This document shows positions 1-6,399 of a stretch of 11,559 nt of DNA, one piece after another; position 1 is the stretch's first letter; each line of letters opens with the position of its first letter. The notes under the pieces are model-generated. The model made no database searches, was not told the DNA's origin, and saw nothing but the letters and a program-made list of their open reading frames with translations. The stretch is from HGM13006 sp963650135 (lineage in GTDB: Bacteria > Bacillota > Clostridia > Oscillospirales > Oscillospiraceae): positions 1-11,559 of the forward strand of contig CAVJLG010000031.1 of the NCBI GenBank assembly GCA_963650135.1, given 5' to 3'. The position numbers and the translations under genes were made by a program.

Positions 1-24
1 TATCATCTGAGTGATTTTCGGTTT

Positions 25-81
25 CAGCCATGACCGGGAACCATTGTAATTACTGGGTTTCTTCAGTTTTGCTCATGGCTG
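25..81. repeat. 9-bp perfect inverted repeat upstream of the orphan gene
   Basis: CAGCCATGA at 25-33 is matched exactly by TCATGGCTG at 73-81, with a 39-base spacer that contains a weaker AACC/GGTT pairing. The right arm is not followed by a T-run, so it does not look like a simple terminator. It ends about 30 bases before the start codon of the next gene, so it could be a leader-RNA structure or an operator. I cannot tell which. Confidence 0.4.
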
Positions 82-112
82 GGTGGGTAATCTAATGGAG
101 GGGATGTATAAT

Positions 113-679
113 ATGTCTTTTATTGATGATGAAATTGCTAAAGCAAATATAAATAGAGAGAAGTTAGTGACAAAAACGGCGGAAGAAAAAACCAATGCAA
201 TATCAACTGCTGAACAAAGAATAGCTGATAAAATTGTATCGAGGTTGAAGAGAGAATTGCAAATTGCCATCAGCCGTGATGAGCATTTTGTACGGTATTG
301 TTGGTATAAAGAGACTGCTACATGTACGTTTCATAGCAAACAAGGTTATGTCTCAACTTGGAACAAAGGCGAGATTGTATCTAAATGTACAAGTTGGTCT
401 TTAGAAGAATTTATAAATAGCTCGTGGGGCGTACCATCTTTGCAAGAAACCTTCGAAGAGACTTTATTTTATCCTCTTGGTGAAAAAAATCTGAATTATG
501 GAAGAATACAGGATATTGTTAAAAAGACATTGTTGGATTTAGGTGTCAAAAGAGCCACAGTATATATTGGTTATCATGATTCGTATATATCCAAGGATAA
601 GTACTTATTTATTACTACAAAGACAAAATGTCGTATTGTAAACCCAGTGAAAATATATGTTGAAGCGTCATGGAGATAA
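113..679 (+). CDS. Hypothetical protein, AT-rich orphan gene, 188 aa
   Basis: I do not recognise this family. The frame is open from a GTG at 83, but the ATG at 113 is the better start: a GGAGGGG ribosome site at 97-103 lies 9 bases upstream of it, and the protein then begins MSFIDDEIAKANINREK. The first 60 or so residues are charged and probably helical (Lys/Glu/Ala-rich, coiled-coil-like). The rest is a mixed alpha/beta sequence with many aromatics (RYCWYKE, SWSLEEFINSSWG, YIGYHDSYIS). There is no signal peptide, membrane helix or obvious catalytic motif. Base composition is far more AT-rich than the rest of the window, with codons such as AAA, ATA, AAT and TTA dominating, which suggests recent acquisition or the edge of an accessory element. 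No gene partner is visible, and no clear terminator follows. The frame is very likely real; the function is unknown. Confidence 0.75.
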   Translation: MSFIDDEIAKANINREKLVTKTAEEKTNAISTAEQRIADKIVSRLKRELQIAISRDEHFVRYCWYKETATCTFHSKQGYVSTWNKGEIVSKCTSWSLEEFINSSWGVPSLQETFEETLFYPLGEKNLNYGRIQDIVKKTLLDLGVKRATVYIGYHDSYISKDKYLFITTKTKCRIVNPVKIYVEASWR

Positions 680-752
680 TGGAAAATATTCTGTTTATTA
701 TATGATATCTGACAAGGTAAAATACAGTCCTGAATAAAGAACATTGAACTGG

Positions 753-758
753 TATAAT
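753..758 (+). promoter_or_regulatory. Possible extended -10 promoter (TG-N-TATAAT)
   Basis: TATAAT at 753-758 is preceded by TG one base upstream (extended -10). A poor -35 (CTGAAT) lies 17 bases further up at 730-735. It could start a transcript with a roughly 120-base leader toward the small gene at 884. A second candidate lies closer to that gene. Confidence 0.35.
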
Positions 759-812
759 CCCACATGTGTGGTCTGATGCATATTCATCCGTCTAACATAT
801 TTATTGCCGTGC

Positions 813-841
813 TTGTGAAGTCTGGGGTTGTATGGTAATAT
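813..841 (+). promoter_or_regulatory. Probable promoter of the 50-aa membrane protein
   Basis: TTGTGA at 813-818 and TAATAT at 836-841 are separated by exactly 17 bases, and TGG precedes the -10 box (extended -10). The predicted RNA start leaves a leader of about 35 bases before the ATG at 884, which fits better than the more distant TATAAT at 753. Confidence 0.45.
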
Positions 842-883
842 GGAAGAAAACAAGGAACCATTTGAAAGGGAAGGGAAAAGCGG

Positions 884-1036
884 ATGAAATACTTGGAAAT
901 TGCGATCCTCACCGTTATCATCGGTTACACGGGGGATGCACTCCTGGGGAATTTCCTGAATTGGCCGAGTGCTGGGATGATTTGCGCCATAGCGACAGTG
1001 GGGGCGTTCCTGCTGCGGGAGATTGAGAAAAAGTAA
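884..1036 (+). CDS. Small two-helix membrane protein, 50 aa
   Basis: This short frame encodes MKYLEIAILTVIIGYTGDAL and continues to a Lys-rich end (REIEKK). Two hydrophobic stretches, about residues 4-24 and 29-44, should form a helical hairpin in the membrane, with a short polar turn (NFLNWPS) between them and a charged C-terminal tail that is probably cytoplasmic. A purine-rich ribosome site (AAAGGGAAGGG, 865-875) precedes the ATG. A promoter candidate lies just upstream and a strong hairpin just downstream, so it forms a self-contained transcription unit. The family is not recognised: it could be a small accessory subunit, a toxin-like peptide or a stress-related membrane peptide. Composition is GC-richer than the gene to its left. 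The coherent hydrophobic pattern makes it likely to be real. A different-frame open stretch covering the same bases encodes a low-quality protein and is rejected. Confidence 0.65.
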   Translation: MKYLEIAILTVIIGYTGDALLGNFLNWPSAGMICAIATVGAFLLREIEKK

Positions 1037-1051
1037 GGAAGAATGCAGTAA

Positions 1052-1094
1052 AAACGGGCACACATGCGGAATGTTCTTCCCATGTGTGCCCGTT
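1052..1094. terminator. Bidirectional terminator between the small membrane gene and ftsH
   Basis: A perfect 14-bp stem (AACGGGCACACATG at 1053-1066 with its complement at 1081-1094) is extended by an inner GGAA/TTCC pairing. On the minus strand the stem runs straight into TTTTT, so it is best suited to end ftsH. On the plus strand a looser CTGCTGTTTCC follows, enough to help end the small gene that converges on it. Confidence 0.85.
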
Positions 1095-1105
1095 CTGCTG
1101 TTTCC

Positions 1106-2923
1106 TTAGTCTGCGTTGAGAATCTTCATAAACTCGTCGCCGGTGATGGTTTCCTTCTCGTAGAGATACTGTGCCAGCTCGTCCAGTTTTTCCCGGTTTT
1201 CCGACAGAATCTCAATGGCCTTGGTGTGCTGCTTCTTCACCAGAGCAATGACCTGACGGTCAATTTCCGCCTGGGTTTCCGCCGAGCAGACCAGGGAGGT
1301 GTCGCCGCCCAGATACTGGTTGGTGACTGTCTCCAGGGCCACCATGTCGAAGTCCTGGCTCATGCCGTAGCGAGTAATCATCGCACGGGCCAGCTTGGTG
1401 GCCTGCTCAATATCATTGGAAGCGCCGGTGGTAAAGGAATCGGTGGTCAGCTCCTCGGCGGCACGTCCGCCGGTGAGGGTGGCGATCTTGTTTTCGATTT
1501 CCTTCTTGCTCATGAGATAGTGGTTGCCTTCCTCCACCTGCATGGTATAGCCCAGTGCGCCGGAGGTACGGGGCACGATGGTGATCTTCTGCACCGGTGC
1601 GGAGTTGGTCTGCTTGGCTGCCACCAGGGCATGACCAATTTCGTGGTATGCCACAATGCGCTTTTCCGCGTCGGTGAGAATGGCATTCTTCTTCTGATAA
1701 CCAGCGATGACCACCTCGATGCTCTCTTCCAAATCCGCCTGGGTGGCAACACCGCGGCCATCCCGGACCGCACGCAGGGCTGCCTCGTTGACGATGTTTG
1801 CCAGCTCAGCGCCGGATGCACCGGAGGCCATGCGGGCGATTTTGCTGAAGTCCACATCGTCGGCAATCTTAATCTTCTTGGCATGGACCCGGAGAATTTC
1901 TTCCCGTCCCTTGAGATCCGGCAGCTCCACCGGGACGCGGCGGTCAAAACGACCGGGCCGCAGCAGGGCGGGGTCCAGAGAATCCGGGCGGTTGGTGGCG
2001 GCGAGAATGACCACGCCGGTGTTGCCCTCAAAGCCGTCCATTTCGGTGAGCAGCTGGTTCAGGGTCTGCTCCCGCTCGTCGTTGCCGCCATAGTTGCCGC
2101 TGTTACGCTTTTGACCAATGGCATCAATCTCGTCAATGAACACGATGCAGGGGGCCTTTTCCTTGGCCTGCTTAAAGAGGTCACGGACCTTGGAAGCGCC
2201 CATGCCCACAAACATCTCCACAAATTCCGAACCGGACATGGAGAAGAACGGCACATTGGATTCGCCTGCGACGGCCTTGGCCAGCATGGTTTTACCGGTG
2301 CCGGGAGGGCCCACCAGCAGGATACCCTTGGGCATGGAAGCACCGATTGCCTCGTATTTGGAGGGGTCATGGAGATAGTGGACGATTTCCGCCAGATTCT
2401 CCTTGGCCTCGTCCTCACCGGCAACATCAGAGAATTTGATGCCGTCGGAGGATTTCACATAGACCTTTGCATTGCTCTTGCCCATGTTGAACATCATGGA
2501 GTTGGAGCCGCCCATCTTCTGCATGAGCTTTTTGGACATCCACTGCCCCAGCCCGATGAAAATCACCAGGGGCAGAATCCAGGTGAGCAGCAGATTCATC
2601 AGCGGGGACGTCTGCTGTACAATTTCGCTGGAGAACTGTGCGCCGGAATCATAGAGTCGCTGCACCAGATCGTCGTCGTTCATAACGCCGGTTTTGTAGT
2701 AGTTGTCGCCGGACTTGTCTGTAAACAAAATTTCGTCGTCGGAAATCTCCACTTGGCCGATTTCCTTGTTTTCGGTCATTTCCATGAAAGTGCCATAATC
2801 CACTTCCTTGACCTGCTTTTCCGCCAGATAGGGCACCAGCAGCATGTTAATCAGCAGCATGGCAATCAGCACCAGCGCATAGTAAAATATCAGCGGTTTT
2901 TTGGGCTTTTTTACTTCGTTCAC
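1106..2923 (-). CDS. ftsH: ATP-dependent zinc metalloprotease FtsH
   Basis: Membrane-anchored AAA+ protease that extracts and degrades damaged or unassembled membrane proteins and some soluble regulators; in the family it works as a hexamer facing the cytoplasm. The 605-residue protein has an N-terminal helix (about 11-33), a short extracytoplasmic domain, and a second helix (about 109-127). The AAA module follows with Walker A GPPGTGKT (205-212), Walker B VFIDEID (261-267) and the second region of homology ATNRPDSLDPALLRPGRFDRR (arginine fingers near 325-329). The protease domain has the zinc site HEIGH (427-431) and the third-ligand Asp504 in TGASND. The start is GTG, preceded by GAGGT. At about 605 residues it is a short FtsH lacking a long charged C-terminal tail. 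It is monocistronic, with its own -10 box upstream and a hairpin terminator downstream. The identification is firm. Confidence 0.98.
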   Translation of the reverse strand: MNEVKKPKKPLIFYYALVLIAMLLINMLLVPYLAEKQVKEVDYGTFMEMTENKEIGQVEISDDEILFTDKSGDNYYKTGVMNDDDLVQRLYDSGAQFSSEIVQQTSPLMNLLLTWILPLVIFIGLGQWMSKKLMQKMGGSNSMMFNMGKSNAKVYVKSSDGIKFSDVAGEDEAKENLAEIVHYLHDPSKYEAIGASMPKGILLVGPPGTGKTMLAKAVAGESNVPFFSMSGSEFVEMFVGMGASKVRDLFKQAKEKAPCIVFIDEIDAIGQKRNSGNYGGNDEREQTLNQLLTEMDGFEGNTGVVILAATNRPDSLDPALLRPGRFDRRVPVELPDLKGREEILRVHAKKIKIADDVDFSKIARMASGASGAELANIVNEAALRAVRDGRGVATQADLEESIEVVIAGYQKKNAILTDAEKRIVAYHEIGHALVAAKQTNSAPVQKITIVPRTSGALGYTMQVEEGNHYLMSKKEIENKIATLTGGRAAEELTTDSFTTGASNDIEQATKLARAMITRYGMSQDFDMVALETVTNQYLGGDTSLVCSAETQAEIDRQVIALVKKQHTKAIEILSENREKLDELAQYLYEKETITGDEFMKILNAD

Positions 2924-2967
2924 AGGATTACCTCACTTTGCGGCAGTGCCGCTTTCTCTTTTTTCAC

Positions 2968-2973
2968 ATTATA
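2968..2973 (-). promoter_or_regulatory. -10 box of the ftsH promoter
   Basis: On the minus strand a perfect TATAAT sits about 45 bases before the GTG start of ftsH. The -35 is weak: the best match is TTATCA with a 19-base spacer (2993-2998). The leader contains a short GC-rich inverted repeat (2940-2952) next to the GAGGT ribosome site, which might modulate translation. No CtsR- or CIRCE-like heat-shock operator is visible. Confidence 0.6.
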
Positions 2974-3032
2974 CGATAGAAACTGTTGAAAGTGATAACG
3001 AAACTTTGAACTTTTTCGGAGAAATTATGAAC

Positions 3033-3067
3033 AAAAATTCCCGCCCCAGGGAAAACCGGGACGGGAA
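3033..3067 (-). terminator. Rho-independent terminator of the reductase gene
   Basis: On the minus strand the arms TTCCCG-T-CCC and GGG-G-CGGGAA pair over 10 bp (3038-3047 with 3058-3067), including one U-G wobble, and run into TTTTT (3033-3037). It lies 8 bases past the stop codon and separates this unit from ftsH. Confidence 0.85.
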
Positions 3068-3074
3068 CGGGAAA

Positions 3075-3908
3075 TCAGTCAAAATGACTTTCAATGATGT
3101 AATCGCTGAGGGCGGCGGTCCATTCCTTGGGCTCTTCAATGCCGGTGATTCGCAGCATCATGGTGTCCAAAACGGAATAGTTGGGGCGCTGATCCTCTAC
3201 GATCACGGGCTCCACCACAGCTTCTTTATGGGCTTTCTTTAAGACTTCCTTGGCAAAGGCATAACGGCTGCAGGAGCCCTTGCATACGACATGATAGGTG
3301 CCGCACTCCTGAGAATCCAGCATTGCAGCGATGGTGCGGGCAATTTCCTTGATGCTGGTGGGGGAGGCAATCTGGTTGTTGGCCATTTTCAGCACCTCAC
3401 CCTTTTCGGCAGCAGTGAGAATCTGCTCCACCATGTCGCCGCCGCCGCCATAGACCCAGCAGGAACGGATGATGAGATAGCGCCCGGCCAGGGTTTTGAC
3501 GAATTCCTCACCGGCCAGCTTGGATTTTCCATAAGTGCTCCGGGGAACGGCGGTGTCGAACTCGTGATAGGGCACCGAGGCTGTGCCGTCGAAAATATCG
3601 TCGGTGGAGAGCTGCACCAGCAGTGCGCCGGTGGACTGGGCTGCCATGGCAAGGTTCCGGGCGCCGATGGTGTTGACCTTATAGGCCATCTCCTGATTTT
3701 CCTGGCAAGCGGCAATATTGGTGTAGCCTGCGCAGTTGATAATCACGTCGGGAAGCTGCCGGTCTGCCAGCTTCATGACGGTGGCTTCGTCGGAAACGTC
3801 GCCGTCCTCTAAATCGGTTGCAAATACTTTATAACCCCAGCCCTCAAAGTAACGGGTTAGAGCAGAGCCCACGCGCCCCTTTGCGCCGGTGATCCAAATT
3901 TTTTTCAT
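3075..3908 (-). CDS. rfbD: RmlD-type NAD(P)-dependent sugar-nucleotide reductase (dTDP-4-dehydrorhamnose reductase family)
   Basis: Extended short-chain dehydrogenase/reductase resembling RmlD/RfbD, which reduces dTDP-4-keto-L-rhamnose to dTDP-L-rhamnose for cell-surface polysaccharides. From the ATG at 3908 the protein is 277 residues, close to the family norm. The frame stays open 32 codons upstream, but GAGGTG six bases before this ATG and the immediate MKKIWITGAKGRVG Rossmann start decide it. Visible are the nucleotide-binding TGAKGRVG (7-14), the ADDLEDGD-like acidic strand end (TDLEDGD, 31-37), NCAGYT (58-63), catalytic STDDIFDG (101-108) and YGKSK (Tyr126, Lys130). Typical rhamnose partners (rfbA, rfbB, rfbC) are absent nearby, so the exact substrate is uncertain; the family also includes other NDP-sugar reductases and SAM-synthetase beta-like proteins. 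It has its own promoter and terminator. Confidence 0.85.
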   Translation of the reverse strand: MKKIWITGAKGRVGSALTRYFEGWGYKVFATDLEDGDVSDEATVMKLADRQLPDVIINCAGYTNIAACQENQEMAYKVNTIGARNLAMAAQSTGALLVQLSTDDIFDGTASVPYHEFDTAVPRSTYGKSKLAGEEFVKTLAGRYLIIRSCWVYGGGGDMVEQILTAAEKGEVLKMANNQIASPTSIKEIARTIAAMLDSQECGTYHVVCKGSCSRYAFAKEVLKKAHKEAVVEPVIVEDQRPNYSVLDTMMLRITGIEEPKEWTAALSDYIIESHFD

Positions 3909-3977
3909 ACTGGGCACCTCTTTCTGGTTACCTCCGGTGGTAGCTGCCGGATGAACTTTAGCGAATTGCTTGATAAG

Positions 3978-4006
3978 ATTATAGCAAACCAGGGACGGAT
4001 GCACAA
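3978..4006 (-). promoter_or_regulatory. Promoter of the RmlD-type reductase
   Basis: On the minus strand TTGTGC (4001-4006) and a perfect TATAAT (3978-3983) are separated by 17 bases. The predicted leader is about 60 bases and ends in the GAGGTG ribosome site before the ATG at 3908. This promoter also supports the later start, because translation from upstream in-frame codons near 4004 would begin before the transcript. Confidence 0.75.
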
Positions 4007-4050
4007 GGGGATTTCCGGAGAAAAATTACGGCGACGGCGGCAATTTTGCA

Positions 4051-4079
4051 GGGAAATCAAAGATTTCTTTTGATTTCCC
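4051..4079. repeat. 11-bp inverted repeat downstream of spoIIE, possible terminator
   Basis: GGGAAATCAAA (4051-4061) pairs perfectly with TTTGATTTCCC (4069-4079) around a 7-base loop, about 70 bases after the spoIIE stop. No T-run follows on the minus strand, so it is an atypical terminator at best. The loop carries an additional GATTTC copy that can pair with the left-arm GAAATC, giving two mutually exclusive folds. Confidence 0.5.
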
Positions 4080-4145
4080 GCCGTACTTCGACAGACTTTT
4101 TCGGACCTTCGGCGTACAATATTCCTGTGATAAACTGGCTGCGGC

Positions 4146-6176
4146 TCAGGGGGCGAGTTCATCCAGCTTGAGCACGGCGGCAGTCATATCATCCTCCCCA
4201 CCGGCTGCCTCGGCTTGGGCCGTGAGCAGGGAAGCCAGCTCTTTGACATTTTCCCCGTCATAGCCCCGGAGGATATCCTCCGTTTCTTCCCGGACAACGC
4301 CATCGCTGACCAAAACCAGCATATCCCCTCCCCAAAGGGACAGTCGTATCACCTCGGCGGCATTGGTGCTCCCCACACCAAGCCCTGGGGGCGGTGCGGC
4401 TGTTCCTAATTTTTTGACGATTTTTCCGGATTTCACATAGCTGGGTGCAGCGCCCCATTTGTAAAGCGTGCCCTGACCGGTGATGAGGCTCAACTCCAGA
4501 ATATCCATGGTGGAGAAGCAGCCCGTGTCCCGGAGGATATACATGCCGTTGAGAAACTCCATGGCGTGGTCCGGCTGCATACCTGCTTGAATCAGGGATG
4601 AGAGGGTGTCTACAGCCGTGGTGCTCTCCTTGGCGGCGTCGGCTCCGGTGCCCATACCGTCGCATAAAATCGCATAGAGTCTGCCGTCGTCTGTATGGAA
4701 GCAGATGCCGCGATCACCGCTGATCCGTGCGCCTCTGCGGCCCCGGGCAGCCACGCCGATTTTTACGGTATAGGATTCTTGCGGGGTAATCTGCACGGAG
4801 CGAAGCTGCCGGGCGTTTTCCTCCAACAGCTCTGACATGTGGAGCAGATTTCGGCTGGCAATCAGGCGGTTTTCCTCATTGCGGTTGCGGAATTGACTGC
4901 GGCAGGCGATGCTGTTGAGCTCTTGGTTCAGCGCCACCAGCAGGCCCTCCATGTGGCGGCATTCCTGGGAAAACTCCGGGGGAAAATCCTCGCGCTGGGC
5001 CTCGCCCCGGTCTAGAATCACCCCCAGGACGCTGCGCATGGTTTGATAGGTGCTTTGGGCATCCCGCTCCCAGCAGATGCTGTAGCGGGTACACTGGCGG
5101 CAGACCTTATTGGCGGCTTTGTCGAAGATATGCTCCCGTTCCTGCTGGGCCTTTTGCTCCGGGTCCAGGCCGATGGCGGCGTAGAGCTGGTGCAGGGCGG
5201 TTTCGCCGTAGGAAAGCCGCTGCTCCACCAATGCGGAGGACTGCTCAATGGCGCTCTCCTCCCGCCCAACAATCATGGTGCCCGGGAGAATCAGCGACAG
5301 CACCACGCCTAGGCCTAGATTTGCAAAGACCATGGGCTGAAAATCTCCGAGATACAGCATAGCAGCGCCCATGCCCGTGGCGGCAAGCACGGTGCGCATC
5401 CATTTATGCTGCCGGGAAATGCAGGTGCCAGCCAATGCCCCTGCGGTGATGGTCAGTGCCCAGGTGCCGCCGGTCATGAAGCTGGCGTCCAGGGCAAGCC
5501 CCGAGCATGCCCCCACTGCCGCACTGGTGCCGGGATCGGTGCGCCGGGCAGAGAGCACCGTAACGGCACAGGAAGCAATGATCCCCGGATTCAGTGACCA
5601 GGGAAGCTGCAAACGGCTCAGCCCTACGAGAAAGAACGCCAGGGCCATCATGGCGCCGGTACTGCGGCGCTTTTTCTGGAGCAGTGCGTCAAAGGCCAGG
5701 GGGCTCAGGGCAGAGAGCAGTACATTTTGGGCATAGCCTGCCAGAAGCAACGGGGTCAGCTGGCGGCTAAACAGAAAGATTGCACCCACCACGCCGCGCA
5801 TGATTCCCGGCACCAGGCAGCGGAACCAGGACTGCTTGGTGACCCAAAGAGAGCCGAATATGTACATGGTCACAAAGATTAGGAGCCCTGTGCTGGTAAG
5901 CTCCAGTCCCTGGGAAAAAGACTGCATGGTAAGGGCTCCTGCAATGGCCCCCACTAAGGTGCAAAGCCCCCGCAGCCCGCCACCGGCGGCGGATAAAAGT
6001 CCCAGCACAAAGGGCGCGGGCTGTCCTGCCAACTGCCCGCAGGCGAGCACAAAGCCGCAGACCAGAAAGAGAAGGCAGGAGACGGTTTCGCGCAGGGCAG
6101 GGCGAGTAATCACCAGGGGCGACTGGGTGTAGAACCACTGTTCCAGAATGGGGCGTTTCTTCAGCTTTTGTTTCAT
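4146..6176 (-). CDS. spoIIE: Stage II sporulation protein E, PP2C phosphatase SpoIIE
   Basis: Membrane serine phosphatase that dephosphorylates the anti-anti-sigma factor SpoIIAA, releasing sigma-F in the forespore, and that takes part in polar septum formation. Residues about 30-305 are a series of hydrophobic segments (roughly ten helices). A central soluble region (306-470) holds a C-x2-C-x5-C cluster (Cys359, 362, 368). The PP2C domain (471-676) has SGD (Asp488), the hallmark DGMGTGADAAKES (from Asp506), STMD (Asp558), SDGV (Asp625) and GEDDMTA (Asp662/663), i.e. the metal-binding acids are present. At 676 residues it is well short of the roughly 827 of Bacillus subtilis SpoIIE, the loss apparently being in the central region. 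The ATG at 6176 follows a GGAGGAGAAGG ribosome site. It has its own upstream -10, and a possible Spo0A site lies further up. The identification is firm. Confidence 0.96.
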   Translation of the reverse strand: MKQKLKKRPILEQWFYTQSPLVITRPALRETVSCLLFLVCGFVLACGQLAGQPAPFVLGLLSAAGGGLRGLCTLVGAIAGALTMQSFSQGLELTSTGLLIFVTMYIFGSLWVTKQSWFRCLVPGIMRGVVGAIFLFSRQLTPLLLAGYAQNVLLSALSPLAFDALLQKKRRSTGAMMALAFFLVGLSRLQLPWSLNPGIIASCAVTVLSARRTDPGTSAAVGACSGLALDASFMTGGTWALTITAGALAGTCISRQHKWMRTVLAATGMGAAMLYLGDFQPMVFANLGLGVVLSLILPGTMIVGREESAIEQSSALVEQRLSYGETALHQLYAAIGLDPEQKAQQEREHIFDKAANKVCRQCTRYSICWERDAQSTYQTMRSVLGVILDRGEAQREDFPPEFSQECRHMEGLLVALNQELNSIACRSQFRNRNEENRLIASRNLLHMSELLEENARQLRSVQITPQESYTVKIGVAARGRRGARISGDRGICFHTDDGRLYAILCDGMGTGADAAKESTTAVDTLSSLIQAGMQPDHAMEFLNGMYILRDTGCFSTMDILELSLITGQGTLYKWGAAPSYVKSGKIVKKLGTAAPPPGLGVGSTNAAEVIRLSLWGGDMLVLVSDGVVREETEDILRGYDGENVKELASLLTAQAEAAGGEDDMTAAVLKLDELAP

Positions 6177-6232
6177 GCAAACCTTCTCCTCCCGTGGATG
6201 CAGAATGGAACGGAATCCCGCTGTTTGCTGCC

Positions 6233-6266
6233 ATTATAGCGCATGGCGGCGAAGCATCCTGTCGGG
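6233..6266 (-). promoter_or_regulatory. Probable spoIIE promoter with candidate Spo0A box
   Basis: On the minus strand a perfect TATAAT (6233-6238) lies about 55 bases before the spoIIE ATG. No good -35 is found at 17 bases, but CCCGACA (6260-6266), five of seven matches to the Spo0A box TTCGACA, lies 21 bases upstream. In B. subtilis the spoIIE and spoIIG promoters have this same wide spacing with 0A boxes over the -35. The -10 is seen; the Spo0A reading is inference. Confidence 0.45.
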
Positions 6267-6343
6267 AAATGCTGCGGGAAATGGGAAAGCGAAAATCATC
6301 CGGAAAAACCGGGAAGAATCGGGGAAAGTATGGAGAAAAGCCC

Positions 6344-6372
6344 TTGCACAAATCCGGGAAAGCGGGTACAAT
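6344..6372 (+). promoter_or_regulatory. Promoter of the CYTH-domain gene
   Basis: TTGCAC (6344-6349) and TACAAT (6367-6372) are separated by exactly 17 bases. RNA should start near 6379, about 20 bases before the TTG at 6400. This rules out all the open frame upstream and supports the TTG start. Confidence 0.75.
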
Positions 6373-6399
6373 GAGAAAAGAGAAAGGACGGCGATTTTC

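Noticed and set aside
107..112. TATAAT directly before the orphan-gene ATG
   Set aside because: It would start RNA inside the gene and overlaps the ribosome-site spacing; probably chance in AT-rich DNA.
427..431. FtsH zinc motif HEIGH (residue numbers) instead of the common HEAGH, as a sign of inactivation
   Set aside because: The catalytic His-Glu-x-x-His is intact; the third position tolerates hydrophobic residues.
832..1026. 64-codon plus-strand frame overlapping the small membrane gene
   Set aside because: Polar, low-quality sequence without a suitable ribosome site. The overlapping frame at 884-1036 gives a coherent two-helix protein.
1064..2989. Long open frame (about 640 codons) antisense to ftsH
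   Set aside because: It mirrors the codon bias of ftsH, has low-complexity His/Gly/Leu-rich composition, no recognisable domain and no ribosome site or promoter.
2940..3010. CtsR or CIRCE heat-shock operator upstream of ftsH
   Set aside because: No GGTCAAA-type heptad repeats and no TTAGCACTC-type inverted repeat are present.
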